DNA of 64,000 nt, from the NCBI RefSeq assembly GCF_013868155.1, contig NZ_JACEOG010000001.1, positions 1,488,001-1,552,000 on the forward strand. The letters run 5' to 3'. The position numbers and the translations under genes were made by a program. Of the stretch, positions 23,803 to 32,706 are shown one piece after another (position 1 is the first letter of the stretch; every line of letters begins with the position of its first letter). This stretch comes from Aeromicrobium phoceense. Lineage in GTDB: Bacteria; Actinomycetota; Actinomycetes; Propionibacteriales; Nocardioidaceae. The notes beneath the pieces were generated by a model. It saw only the letters and a list, made by a program, of their open reading frames with translations. It searched no databases and was not told the origin of the DNA.

Positions 23803-24471
23803 GTGGTGGCCCGGAGCTACGACCAGTACGACGGGGTCACCGCCGCGGTCGAGGTGATCGGCGAGCGGTGGGCGCTGCTCATCGTGCGTGACCTGCTGGT
23901 CGGCGCGCGGCGCTACACCGACCTCAAGCAGGGGCTGCCCCGCATCCCGACCAACATCCTCTCGGCGCGGCTCAAGGACCTGCAGGATGGTGGCGTCGTC
24001 CAGCGGGTGCCGCTGCGGAACTGCGGACTCGTCTACCAGTTGACGGAGGCCGGTCGGAGCCTCGAGCCGATCGTGCTCGCCCTGAGCCGGTGGGGCGTCG
24101 AGCGGCTGGGGGAGCCCGGCGCCGAGGACCTGACGACGGCGGACGGCCTCACGGTGGCGCTCCGGGCGGCGTTCCGGCCCGAGGCCGCGGCGGCGCCGCC
24201 GGTCGACTACGAGCTGCGTGTCGAGGCGGTCGTGCTGCGGGTGCGGGTGGACTCCGGTGCGCTGGTGATCCACCAGGTGGCACCCCCGGCGCCGCCGGTG
24301 GCCGGGAGCGCTCCGGAGGGGAACCCGGACGTCGTCCTGGTGGCGGGGCGCGACCTGCTGCGCGGCGAGTGGCCGCAGGTGGCGTCCGGCGATCCCGCGC
24401 TGGCCGAGCGGTTCGCCGGGTGCTTCGCGCTCAGGTGGGGACCGAGGTCTCCTCTTCCGGCAACTGGATGA
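23803..24471 (+). CDS. HxlR-family transcriptional regulator with a C-terminal extension
   Basis: A 222-residue protein. Residues 1-95 are an HxlR winged helix: VIGERWALLIVRDLLVGARRYTDLKQGLPRIPTNILSARL, RLKDLQDGGVVQRVPL, YQLTEAGRSLEPIV. The 120-residue C-terminal part (ALRAAFRPEAAAAP ... VLRVRVDSGALVIH) resembles an SCP2 sterol-carrier-like sensor seen in larger HxlR proteins. It probably controls the VOC gene. The start may be either of two consecutive GTG codons. The 3' end overlaps the convergent TetR gene by 41 bases. Confidence 0.85.
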   Translation: MVARSYDQYDGVTAAVEVIGERWALLIVRDLLVGARRYTDLKQGLPRIPTNILSARLKDLQDGGVVQRVPLRNCGLVYQLTEAGRSLEPIVLALSRWGVERLGEPGAEDLTTADGLTVALRAAFRPEAAAAPPVDYELRVEAVVLRVRVDSGALVIHQVAPPAPPVAGSAPEGNPDVVLVAGRDLLRGEWPQVASGDPALAERFAGCFALRWGPRSPLPATG

Positions 24472-25081
24472 TGCCGTTGAAGATCGTCACCATCATCTGG
24501 TCGAGGACGCTCTCGCGGTCGAACGGGCGCTCGGTCCACCGGGCCATCTCCGCGGTGAACCACAGGGCGCCGAAGACCTTCTCCATGCCCAGCCTGACGT
24601 CGACGTCGTCGCGCATGAGATCGGGGATGCCGCTGACGGTGATCGCTGTCGCCACCTCGAAGAGTGCGTCGAGACGCTCGATCAGCTTCGTGCGGACGGG
24701 CGACTCGGGACCGAAGCCGGTGGCGCCGATGAGCGGACCGAGGTCGACAGCGAGGTCGAGCAGGTCGGTGAAGAACTTCCGGATGCCGTCCTCGATGTCG
24801 GTGGCCGAGCCGGCGAGGTCGCGGCTGATGCCCCGGGCGTTCTCCGTGGCGCGCACCATCGCCGCGTCGATGGACTCCAGGACGGAAGCCTCGAAGAGCT
24901 CCTCCTTGGACGGGAAGTGGCGGTAGAGCATCGCCTCGTTGACGCCGGCCTCCGCCGCGATCTCGCGCGTGCGGGTGGCGGCGAAGCCCTTCTGGGCGAA
25001 CACGTGACGCGCCGAGTCGATGATCTGGGCACGGCGTCGTTCGGCGCTCATCCGCCGCTTCGGCCCACGTTCAACGGTCAC
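24431..25081 (-). CDS. TetR-family regulator, divergent from an HSL-fold protein
   Basis: A 216-residue regulator if started at the GTG at 25081; ATG 25051 (MSAERRR) is an alternative. The HTH spans about residues 16-60: IIDSARHVFAQKGFAATRTR, EIAAEAGVNEAMLYRHFPSK. The C-terminal domain (AMVRATENARGISRDLAG ...) is unlike the other two TetR proteins here. It faces the pseudo-hydrolase gene across 226 bp that hold a weak palindrome. Confidence 0.85.
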   Translation of the reverse strand: MTVERGPKRRMSAERRRAQIIDSARHVFAQKGFAATRTREIAAEAGVNEAMLYRHFPSKEELFEASVLESIDAAMVRATENARGISRDLAGSATDIEDGIRKFFTDLLDLAVDLGPLIGATGFGPESPVRTKLIERLDALFEVATAITVSGIPDLMRDDVDVRLGMEKVFGALWFTAEMARWTERPFDRESVLDQMMVTIFNGIIQLPEEETSVPT

Positions 25082-25257
25082 GGCTGAACCGTAGGACACG
25101 CACTCGCCACGGGCGTGGAGAAGTGAAACTAGTGGGGGACATGTGTCCAATGTGACTGGATTGACGAAGAAATGTCGCCGGAATCACAAATTCTCAGGTT
25201 TCGATTGCAACTCGCGTCATAGCCCCCCTAATCTGGCGTCACTTGCTTGAAGTCAAT

Positions 25258-25273
25258 ACCTACTTACTTAGGT
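25258..25273. promoter_or_regulatory. candidate TetR operator
   Basis: ACCTACTTACTTAGGT has five-base arms ACCTA/TAGGT around six bases, in an AT-rich patch 35 bases before the ATG at 25308. Such ACTTACT-type sites fit TetR proteins of lipid-metabolism genes. Arms are short, so confidence is limited. Confidence 0.4.
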
Positions 25274-25307
25274 CGGATGCTGCCCCGGCCTTCGCGAAGG
25301 AGAAGAC

Positions 25308-26327
25308 ATGAGCGTTCCGAAGCCGCTCGTCCGTACCCGCCTCCTGCTGGCCCGACCCGTGATGCACTCGACCCGCGTCAGCCTCGGTGCCAAGCGCACC
25401 ATGGCCGATTCGATCGCCTCCGCCGCCCGCGCCCCCGAGGGCGCGATCTACGACTTCGACGTGATCGCCGGACTGCCCGTGCAGTTCGTCACCGTCGAGG
25501 GCACCGGCCCGGCCACCGGCCGCGCCACCATGATCTACCTGCACGGGGGCGGTCACGTCGTCGGCAGCTCGCGCGCCTACCGTGCCTTCGCCGCCCATGT
25601 GGCGATGCACGCCGGCATGGACGTGCTGCTGCCGGAGTACCCGCTGGCTCCCGAGAGCCCCTATCCCGCGGCGCTGGACATGCTCATCGCGCTCTACCGG
25701 GCGCTCCCGTCCTACGGCGTCGACCCGAGCACGGTCGTCCTCGCGGGCGACGACGCCGGAGCCGGCCTGGCCCTGGCCATGGCGCTCGAGATCCGCGACC
25801 TCGGCCTGCCGATGCCCGCGGCGATCGGCATGATCAGCCCCTGGCTCGACATGCATGCCGACATCGAGCGCTCGCGCCCCTCGGCCTCCGACCCGTGGTT
25901 CACCCCGGCGCTGGCCACCCGGTGGGCCCGCACGTACCTGGGCGGCGCCGATCCGCTCGACCCGGGCGTCTCGCCGCTGCACGGCGACTTCGACGGGCTC
26001 CCGCCGATCGTCATCCACTACAGCGGCCTCGACCCGCTGCGCACCGACTCCGAGGCGTTCCTGCAGAAGGTGACGCTGAAGTCCGACAGTCCTCGCGTCA
26101 TCGCGCGGGAGTACCCCGAGATGTGGCAGTCGTTCCACCTGCAGGCCGGCCGCCTCGACGCGGCCGACCAGGCGGTCGAGGAGTTCGGCAAGGCGATGGC
26201 CTCGCTCGTCGAGGTCCCCGGCGGTCACGGCGACGTGGTGCCGATCAACCGCCCGGTCGCCGGCCAGGGTGGCCGTCGCCTGCGGCTGGTCAAGCCAGCT
26301 GCTGCCGCAGGAACTCCATCTGTATGA
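25308..26327 (+). CDS. HSL-fold alpha/beta hydrolase homologue lacking catalytic Ser and His
   Basis: A 339-residue member of the hormone-sensitive lipase (GDSAG) group by fold: oxyanion motif YLHGGGHVVGS, then PEYPLAPESPYPAALDM and a C-terminal SGLDPLRTDS acid segment. The nucleophile motif, normally GDSAG, reads LAGDDAGAGL (GAC GAC), so Ser is Asp. The usual catalytic His before the aromatic (MxHxF) is replaced: EMWQSFHLQAG has Gln there. It is therefore likely non-catalytic, perhaps a binding or sensing protein, although the nearby His could matter. A good AAGGAG precedes the ATG. It is divergent from a TetR gene. Confidence 0.8.
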   Translation: MSVPKPLVRTRLLLARPVMHSTRVSLGAKRTMADSIASAARAPEGAIYDFDVIAGLPVQFVTVEGTGPATGRATMIYLHGGGHVVGSSRAYRAFAAHVAMHAGMDVLLPEYPLAPESPYPAALDMLIALYRALPSYGVDPSTVVLAGDDAGAGLALAMALEIRDLGLPMPAAIGMISPWLDMHADIERSRPSASDPWFTPALATRWARTYLGGADPLDPGVSPLHGDFDGLPPIVIHYSGLDPLRTDSEAFLQKVTLKSDSPRVIAREYPEMWQSFHLQAGRLDAADQAVEEFGKAMASLVEVPGGHGDVVPINRPVAGQGGRRLRLVKPAAAAGTPSV

Positions 26328-28371
26328 GCTTGAGGTTCTCCGCGACCTCTTCCTGAGGCGTCATGTGGGTGACCCCCGACAACGGCAGGACCGTGTGGGG
26401 GCGCCCCGCCGCCAGCAGGGCTGACGAGAGCCGAAGCGTGTGCGCCGCGACCACGTTGTCGTCGGCCAGCCCGTGGATGAGCATGAGCGGACGCTCCAGC
26501 CGCGGCGCCAGCGGCAGCAGCGAGTTGGCGTCGTACACGTCGGGCTGCTCGTCCGGGTGTCCGAGGTAGCGCTCGGTGTAGCAGGTGTCGTACAGCCGCC
26601 ACTCGGTGACGGGAGCGCCGGCGACCGCCGCGTGGAAGACGTCGGGACGGGCCATCACGGCCAGCGCCGCCAGGTAGCCGCCGTAGGACCAACCCGTGAT
26701 GCCGACTCGCCCGGGATCGATGTCGTCGGGGAACCGCTCGGCGACCGCGGCAACGGCGTCGACCTGGTCCTGCAGCGTGACCTCGGCGAAGCGGTCGCGG
26801 ATCTCCCGCTCCCACGCGGAGCCGCGTCCCGGCGTGCCGCGGCCGTCGGCCACGACCACGCAGAAGCCCTGGTCGGCCATCCACTGCGCCTCGAGGAACA
26901 TCCGTCCCGAGGCCAGCACGCGCTGGGCGTGCGGGCCGCCGTACGGATCCATCAGCAGCGGGAGGCGCCGCGACCCGCGCACGTGGTCGCGGGGGAAGAG
27001 CACCGCGGCCCGCAGGTCGCGCTCGCCCAGGTGGACGATCTCGACCTCGGGCGTGAAGGGCGCCGGCTCGGCGAGGACGCGGATCGAGCCCGTGGCGTCG
27101 CCGGAGTGGACCGTGATCGTGGCGGTGGTGGAGTCGAGGCCGTGACGCACCACCACGGTGGTCCCGCCGTCGGCCACCGCGCCGTGCACGGCTGCGCCTT
27201 CGGTGAGGACCTCGGCCGAGCCGTCGGCTCCGAAGCGCACGAGCTGGACCTCGGTGGGTTCGGCCGACGCGGTGGTGAGCACGCCCGCGTCGTCGACCGA
27301 GACGATCGAGCGGACCTGCCACTCGTCGCCGCTGGCGGGGAAGCCGTCGAGGCACACCCGGTGGCGGCCGCCGACGTCCTCGAGCGTGACGAGGCGGCCC
27401 TGCGCGTCGCGGCGCGGGGCCGAGGACAGCTCGACCCAGGCGTCGTCGGTCAGCTCGCGCAGGGTGCGCGTGGCGCCGGTGGCGGGATCGGCCTCGAGGA
27501 CGCGGCTGCTGCGCTGGTCGCGGCTGAGCACCTGCAGGACGGGATCGTGGCCGGGCGTCCAGTCGACCCGCGCGAGGTACTCGTGCGCCTCGTGGTCCCA
27601 CACGATCTCGGTGGGCGCCGTGCCGTCGAGGCTCACGTGCCAGAGGCTGACCGTGCTGTTGGTCGTGCCGGCGGCGGGGTAGCGCTGCTCCACGGCGGGC
27701 TGGTCGGGGTTGGCGGGATCGGCGATGTGCCACACCTGGACGTCGGCGTCGTCGTACCGCTCCACCAGCAGCGAGCGGCCGTCGGGCGCCCACCAGAAGC
27801 CGCGGAAGCGGTCCATCTCCTCCGCCGCGATGAACTCGGCGCGGCCCCACGCCTGCGTGGGGGAGTCGGGCGTGACCAGGGCGCGGTCGCCGGTCCCGGC
27901 CACGCCCACGACGCGCAGCTCGCCCGCGGCGTTGGCGTAGGCGACGTGGCGGCCGGTCGGATCGAGGCGGGGGTCGATGACGGGGCCGACGGCCGGGAGC
28001 TCGCGCACCGCTCCCGCGCCGAGGTGGATCGCGAAGAGGCGCCCCGACAGGGGGAAGCAGGCCCAGCGGCCCGTGCCGTCGACGTCGTAGGAGACGAGGC
28101 CGCCGGCACCCTCGCGGCTGCGCTCGCGGCGGGCGCGCTCCTCGGGGGAGAGGTCCTCGTCGGCGCCGCCGAGCACCTCGACCGGGTCGGCCAGCAGCGA
28201 CTCCTCGCCGGTGGCGACGTCGTACTCCCACAGCGCACCCGAGCGCGTGACGCCGTCGGGCGTACGGATGAAGCGGACCGTGGCGCCGTCGGGGGAGACC
28301 GTGAGGTTGCGGGGGATGCCGAGGGTGAAGCGCAGCGTGCGTGCGGCCAGTCGGGGGTAGGACTCCGTCAT
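26290..28371 (-). CDS. S9-family prolyl oligopeptidase/dipeptidyl peptidase
   Basis: A 693-residue serine peptidase from the ATG at 28371. The N-terminal two thirds form a DPP4-type beta-propeller (RTLRFTLGIPRNLTVSPDG). The C-terminal catalytic domain has GITGWSYGGYLA (Ser about 561), LIHGLADDNV (Asp) and GVTHMT (His). The propeller contains EEMDRFRGFWWAPDG, which carries the Glu pair that binds the free peptide N-terminus in DPP4 enzymes. No signal peptide is visible, so it acts in the cytoplasm on short peptides. Its 3' end overlaps the HSL-fold gene by 38 bases. Confidence 0.92.
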   Translation of the reverse strand: MTESYPRLAARTLRFTLGIPRNLTVSPDGATVRFIRTPDGVTRSGALWEYDVATGEESLLADPVEVLGGADEDLSPEERARRERSREGAGGLVSYDVDGTGRWACFPLSGRLFAIHLGAGAVRELPAVGPVIDPRLDPTGRHVAYANAAGELRVVGVAGTGDRALVTPDSPTQAWGRAEFIAAEEMDRFRGFWWAPDGRSLLVERYDDADVQVWHIADPANPDQPAVEQRYPAAGTTNSTVSLWHVSLDGTAPTEIVWDHEAHEYLARVDWTPGHDPVLQVLSRDQRSSRVLEADPATGATRTLRELTDDAWVELSSAPRRDAQGRLVTLEDVGGRHRVCLDGFPASGDEWQVRSIVSVDDAGVLTTASAEPTEVQLVRFGADGSAEVLTEGAAVHGAVADGGTTVVVRHGLDSTTATITVHSGDATGSIRVLAEPAPFTPEVEIVHLGERDLRAAVLFPRDHVRGSRRLPLLMDPYGGPHAQRVLASGRMFLEAQWMADQGFCVVVADGRGTPGRGSAWEREIRDRFAEVTLQDQVDAVAAVAERFPDDIDPGRVGITGWSYGGYLAALAVMARPDVFHAAVAGAPVTEWRLYDTCYTERYLGHPDEQPDVYDANSLLPLAPRLERPLMLIHGLADDNVVAAHTLRLSSALLAAGRPHTVLPLSGVTHMTPQEEVAENLKLIQMEFLRQQLA

Positions 28372-28424
28372 GCCTCCCATCCTGTCAGGGCGGCCTGTCG
28401 GTGTCGGCCCCTACATTGGGGGGC

Positions 28425-29330
28425 ATGTCCGATCGCCGACTCCTCCTCGTGCACGCCCACCCCGACGACGAGTCCATCCAGTCCGGCCTCACGATGGCCA
28501 AGTACGTCGCCGAGGGAGCCCACGTCACCCTCGTCAGCTGCACCCTGGGCGAGCACGGTGAGGTCCTCGTCCCCGACCTCGAGCACCTCGCCGCCGAGCG
28601 GGAGGACCGGCTCGGCCCGCAGCGGCTCATCGAGCTGAGCGACGCGATGGCCCACCTGGGCGTCACCGACTTCCGCCGGCTCGGCGGCGACGGCGCCTTC
28701 CGCGACTCCGGCATGGTCTGGGACGAGAACGGCAACGCGGCCGCGATGGAGGACGTCGACCCGCGCTCGTTCTGGCGCGCCGACCTCCTCGAGGCCGCGA
28801 ACCACCTCGTCGCGGTGATCCGCGAGCTGCGCCCGCAGGTCCTGGTCACCTACGACGAGTTCGGCAACTACGGCCACCCCGACCACATCCAGGCCCACCG
28901 CGTGGCCCACTACGCGGCCGCGCTGGCCGCCGTGGAGTCCCACCGGCGCGACCTCGGTCCGGCGTGGGACGTGCCCAAGATCTACTGGACCGCCGAGTCC
29001 GCCTCCCGGATGCGCGAGGGCGCCAGGATGATGGCCGACGCCGGCCAGCCGCCGCCGTTCGAGATCGACCCGGAGAACCTCCCTCCGATGTTCATCGAGG
29101 ACGAGGACCTCAGCACGGCCGTCTCGTCCACGCCCGAGCACGTCACCGCCAAGCTCGACGCGATGCGGGCTCACGCCACCCAGATCACCCCGGACGGGGT
29201 CTTCTTCGCGATGGGCATCGACCTCGCCGCGATCGCCTGGGGCACCGAGTACTACCGGCTCGCGAAGGGTCGCCGGGGTCCGGTCGGCGCGTCCGGGTTC
29301 GAGGAGGATCTGTTCGCCGGTCTGGACTGA
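28425..29330 (+). CDS. mshB: mycothiol biosynthesis deacetylase MshB
   Basis: A 301-residue zinc deacetylase of the PIG-L/LmbE family. The metal site is built from AHPDDE near residue 11 and the later HPDHIQAH motif. It removes acetate from GlcNAc-inositol to give GlcN-inositol, the second step of mycothiol synthesis, the thiol buffer of actinobacteria. Full family length; the closing GTEYYRLAKG segment also matches. The ATG at 28425 is chosen because upstream codons are not conserved-looking. In mycobacteria mshB also lies near fdxC-dapC, as here. Confidence 0.93.
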   Translation: MSDRRLLLVHAHPDDESIQSGLTMAKYVAEGAHVTLVSCTLGEHGEVLVPDLEHLAAEREDRLGPQRLIELSDAMAHLGVTDFRRLGGDGAFRDSGMVWDENGNAAAMEDVDPRSFWRADLLEAANHLVAVIRELRPQVLVTYDEFGNYGHPDHIQAHRVAHYAAALAAVESHRRDLGPAWDVPKIYWTAESASRMREGARMMADAGQPPPFEIDPENLPPMFIEDEDLSTAVSSTPEHVTAKLDAMRAHATQITPDGVFFAMGIDLAAIAWGTEYYRLAKGRRGPVGASGFEEDLFAGLD

Positions 29331-29377
29331 ACTGCGGGCGAATCTGCCGCTTGGGCCGGAGCCCGTAGGCTTGGCGG

Positions 29378-29911
29378 GTGGAGAAGTCCGTCGATCAAGC
29401 CGCATTCCGGGGTGCGCTGTCACGATTCGCCAGTGGCGTGACCGTCGTGTCCACCCAGCACGAGGGCATCGATCACGCCATGACCGCGAGCGCGTTCACG
29501 TCCGTGTCCCTCATCCCGCCGCTCGTCCTGGTGTGCTCGAACAAGGGCAGTCGCTTCCACGACGCCGTCCGCGAGTCGCGCCAGTGGGGTGTCTCGATCC
29601 TGTCCGAGCACGGCCGTGAGGCGTCCGCCTGGTTCGCCCACCGCGGGCGCCCCCTCGACACCCAGTTCGCCGGCATCGAGCACCACCGCAGCCCGGCTGG
29701 CCTGCCGCTGCTCGACCACGCGCTGGCCTGGCTCGAGTGCGAGACCGAGGTCGAGCACGACGGCGGCGACCACGTGATCCTCATCGGTCGCGTCACGTGG
29801 GCGCAGTACCAGGACGAGACCGACGATCCGCTGCTGTACTACCGCTCCCACTACGGCACGATCATCCGTCAGGCCGACTCGGAGAAGACCGCCTACCGAG
29901 GGGGCGCATGA
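29378..29911 (+). CDS. flavin reductase (HpaC-like)
   Basis: A 177-residue split-barrel flavin reductase. The opening FRGALSRFASGVTVVSTQHEG followed by HAMTASAFTSVSLIPPLVLVC is a clear match to the FMN/FAD reductase components of two-component monooxygenases; GDHVILIGRV and LLYYRSHYGTI close the fold. It delivers FMNH2 or FADH2 to a partner that is not nearby. Start is a GTG; its stop overlaps the ATG of the VanW gene. Confidence 0.87.
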   Translation: MEKSVDQAAFRGALSRFASGVTVVSTQHEGIDHAMTASAFTSVSLIPPLVLVCSNKGSRFHDAVRESRQWGVSILSEHGREASAWFAHRGRPLDTQFAGIEHHRSPAGLPLLDHALAWLECETEVEHDGGDHVILIGRVTWAQYQDETDDPLLYYRSHYGTIIRQADSEKTAYRGGA

Positions 29912-31605
29912 GTCGCCGTCGCGGGCTGATCGCCCTCGGCGCGGTGGTGGCCGTGCTCGCGATCGCCTACGTCGCCGGCTACGTGATGACCGGGCAGCGC
30001 CTGCCCGCCGACACCTCGATCGCCGGCGTGGACGTCGGCGGCATGAGTCCCGACGCCGCCGAGGACGCCCTGACGAAGGGGCTGTCCGATCGCGTCGAGG
30101 AGCCCGTCGTCGCCACCTTCGAGGACCGCGAGATCGAGATCCAGCCCACGCAGGCCGGTCTCGCGGTGGACGTCCCCGCCAGCGTGAAGGCCGCAGGGGG
30201 TCGGTCATGGGACCCGCGCGACATGATCGCCCTCGTCGCGGGTGGGTCCGACCACGATCCCGTGCTCGACGTGGACTCGGCGAAGCTCTCCGCGGCCGTC
30301 GCGTCGATCGCCGAGACGGTCGACCAGCCGGTGGTGGAGGCCCAGATCACCTTCCCCGACGCGAAGCCGAAGGCACGTCGCCCGAAGGCCGGCAACGAGG
30401 TCCCGCAGGACGAGTTCGCCGAGGTGATCCAGGAGTCGTGGCTGGTCACCGACGAGCCCGTCGAGGTCCCCGTCGAGTCCGTCGCCCCGGCCGTCGACGT
30501 GGCCGGACTGCGCCAGGCGCTGCGCGACATCGCCGCGCCGGCCGTCGCCGGTCCCGTGGCGCTGAAGGTGGGCGACGCCACGGTCGACCTGCCCGTCACC
30601 GCCTACGCGCCCGCGCTGTCCGTGGTGGTCAGCGACGGGAAGATGGTCCCGGTCGTCGATGCGAAGGACCTGGCGAAGCCGCTCACCAGCTCGACGACGG
30701 GAGTCGGCAAGCGCGCGGTCGACGCCTCGTTCCGGTTCGAGGGCGGCAAGGCCGTGGTCGTGCCCAGCAAGGCCGGCGTCGGCCTGGATCCCGACACCAT
30801 GGCGAAGCAGCTGGTCCCGGTGCTGACCAAGACCGGCGCCGCTCGCTCGATCACGGTCGAGGCCAGTGCGGTGCAGCCGGAGTTCACCACGAAGGACGCC
30901 GAGGCCCTCGGCATCAAGGAGAAGATCGGCAGCTTCACCACCGAGTACCCGCACGCCGACTACCGCAACACCAACCAGGCCGAGGCCGCCCGCCGCATCG
31001 ACGGCGTCATCCTCGAGCCGGGCGAGACGTTCAGCTTCAACGACATCGTGGGCGAGCGGACCGCGGCCAACGGGTTCGTCGCGGGCTTCGTCATCAACGG
31101 GGGAGTGTTCCGCGAGGAGCTGGGCGGTGGCGTCTCCCAGGTCGCCACCACGGCGTACAACGCGGCGTTCTTCTCGGGTCTCGACGACGTCGAGCACCAC
31201 CCCCACGCCTTCTACATCGACCGCTACCCGGTGGGCCGCGAGGCCACGATCTACTACGGCAGCCTCGACCTGCGGTTCCGGAACCCCTACAAGACCGGCG
31301 TCGTGATCCGCGCCTGGGTCGACCGGAGCTCCCCGGGCACGGTCGGCAGGATGAACGTGGAGATGTACGGCACGAAGGTCTACACGGTGAAGTCGCGCTC
31401 GAGCGAGCGCTACAACTTCCGCGAGCCCGGCACCCAGTACGACGACACCGACGCGTGCGTCAGCCAGTCCCCGGTCACCGGCTTCGACATCGACATCCAC
31501 CGCGACTTCTACCAGGGCGGGAAGCGCGTCAGGACCGAGAAGGACACCGCCTACTACCAGGCGGCCGACCGCGTCATCTGCGGCAAGAAGCCCAAGGCCG
31601 ACTGA
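29908..31605 (+). CDS. VanW-family cell-envelope protein
   Basis: A 565-residue protein with an N-terminal membrane anchor (residues 7-28). Two peptidoglycan-binding-4-type repeats follow (from SIAGVDVGGMSPDAAEDAL and from PVEVPVESVAPAVDVAGL), then the VanW domain: EPGETFSFNDIVGERTAANG, GGGVSQVATTAYNAAFFSGL and REATIYYGSLDLRFRN. The C-terminal part resembles a G5-like or strand-rich tail. VanW occurs in some vancomycin-resistance clusters, but most carriers, like this one, lack the vanHAX genes and probably bind or modify peptidoglycan. It overlaps the flavin reductase by four bases. Confidence 0.88.
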   Translation: MSRRRGLIALGAVVAVLAIAYVAGYVMTGQRLPADTSIAGVDVGGMSPDAAEDALTKGLSDRVEEPVVATFEDREIEIQPTQAGLAVDVPASVKAAGGRSWDPRDMIALVAGGSDHDPVLDVDSAKLSAAVASIAETVDQPVVEAQITFPDAKPKARRPKAGNEVPQDEFAEVIQESWLVTDEPVEVPVESVAPAVDVAGLRQALRDIAAPAVAGPVALKVGDATVDLPVTAYAPALSVVVSDGKMVPVVDAKDLAKPLTSSTTGVGKRAVDASFRFEGGKAVVVPSKAGVGLDPDTMAKQLVPVLTKTGAARSITVEASAVQPEFTTKDAEALGIKEKIGSFTTEYPHADYRNTNQAEAARRIDGVILEPGETFSFNDIVGERTAANGFVAGFVINGGVFREELGGGVSQVATTAYNAAFFSGLDDVEHHPHAFYIDRYPVGREATIYYGSLDLRFRNPYKTGVVIRAWVDRSSPGTVGRMNVEMYGTKVYTVKSRSSERYNFREPGTQYDDTDACVSQSPVTGFDIDIHRDFYQGGKRVRTEKDTAYYQAADRVICGKKPKAD

Positions 31606-31612
31606 CCTCGCG

Positions 31613-31714
31613 GAGACGGTGATCTCGATACACCGTCTCGCAAGCTCGCCGGCACTCGATCACCGGTGGTTGAGTAGCACGGCGAGGAACGAGCCGGCAC
31701 ATCGAAACCACCGG
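31613..31714. repeat. intergenic inverted-repeat element, double hairpin
   Basis: GAGACGGTG (31613-31621) pairs with CACCGTCTC (31631-31639). GGTGATC (31618) also pairs with GATCACC (31658). CCGGTGGTT (31663-31671) pairs with AACCACCGG (31706-31714). The wording GGTTGAGTAGC ... ATCGAAACCACC is a recurring intergenic element in this group of actinobacteria. The first hairpin probably ends the VanW transcript. A related element is at 62787-62873. Confidence 0.6.
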
Positions 31715-31715
31715 C

Positions 31716-32621
31716 TCAACCGGGCGTGAGGTAGCGGTACGCGTGGTGCGTCGTGAAGCCGTAGGGCTCGTAGAGGGCGAGGGCGGGCGCGTTGTCGCGC
31801 ATCGTCTGCAGGTAGGCCTTGTCGGCGCCGTGGGCGACGGCCCAGGCCAGTGAGGTCTCGACGACGCGCCGGGCCAGGCCGCGGCGGCGGTGGGCGGGGT
31901 CGACCTCCACCGCGGCCAGGCCGGCCCACTCGCCGGTCACCACCACGCGCCCGATCGCCACCTCGCCGATCGACACGAAGCCCACCGTCGCGGGACCCTC
32001 CATCACGGCGCGCGCGGCGGCGGGGTCGCGGACGCGTCCGTAGAGCCCGAGCCACGCGTCGGTGGCGTGATCGCTGACGACCGCCTCCGGGTCGGTCTCC
32101 GGTGCCGAACGGAGGTCGGCCACCTGCAAGATCGCGCCCGGCGGCTGGTCGACCACGCCGGTCCAGCCCGCGTCCACGAAGCGCCGGTGCCAGGGCGAGT
32201 CCTCGACGACCTGAACGAGCGGCCGCAGCCCGCGCGTCGCGTAGAAGTCGACGACCGCCGCGAAGGGATCGTCCACGCCGGGGTCGCCGTGCACGGCCGC
32301 GGAGTTCGCCCGGCCGGTGAAACCTCCCGACGCGCGCAGCTCCCACTCGCCCAGCGATGCGGACTCGACGGCGGGCCAGCCGCGCGACGTGATCCGGGTC
32401 AGGTCCTCGGGGGTGACGGCGGTGGCCCGGCGCGTGCGCACGGGACGATCCGGGACCACCCGCATCGCCAGGACGGTGCCCGTGGGGACGAACGCGAGGT
32501 CGCCGTCGCGCCGCTCGATGCGCAGCCCGTCGGCCTCCACGCTGAGCACGCGGCCGACCACATCGCGCACCCCATCAGCCGCACGATGCCGCACGGAGAC
32601 GCGGCGCCCGACCAGATCCAC
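31716..32621 (-). CDS. GNAT-family acetyltransferase with an N-terminal Sm-like extension
   Basis: A 301-residue protein. The C-terminal 140 residues are a GNAT domain: AAVEVDPAHRRRGLARRVVE (acetyl-CoA loop RRRGLA) and YLQTMRDNAPALALYEPYGF. The first 60 residues (VGRRVSVRHRAADG, VGRVLSVEADGLRIERRDG) form a small beta-barrel-like unit found in actinobacterial GNAT proteins of this type. The middle part appears to be a second, degenerate GNAT half. Substrate unknown. It is divergent from fdxA. Confidence 0.8.
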   Translation of the reverse strand: MDLVGRRVSVRHRAADGVRDVVGRVLSVEADGLRIERRDGDLAFVPTGTVLAMRVVPDRPVRTRRATAVTPEDLTRITSRGWPAVESASLGEWELRASGGFTGRANSAAVHGDPGVDDPFAAVVDFYATRGLRPLVQVVEDSPWHRRFVDAGWTGVVDQPPGAILQVADLRSAPETDPEAVVSDHATDAWLGLYGRVRDPAAARAVMEGPATVGFVSIGEVAIGRVVVTGEWAGLAAVEVDPAHRRRGLARRVVETSLAWAVAHGADKAYLQTMRDNAPALALYEPYGFTTHHAYRYLTPG

Positions 32622-32706
32622 GACGCCACGATCTCATGAGGCGAACCCGCCCAGCGCCACTTGGGTCGGGCACGCGATACTGGAGCCGAACCGAAGGAGC
32701 AAGCCC

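Noticed and set aside
26440-28638. A 732-codon plus-strand frame
   Set aside because: Antisense to the S9 peptidase with intact triad. No protein features of its own.
29908-31605. Vancomycin-resistance cluster
   Set aside because: The VanW-family gene is present, but no vanH, vanA or vanX-like gene is near. The domain alone is widespread in non-resistant bacteria.
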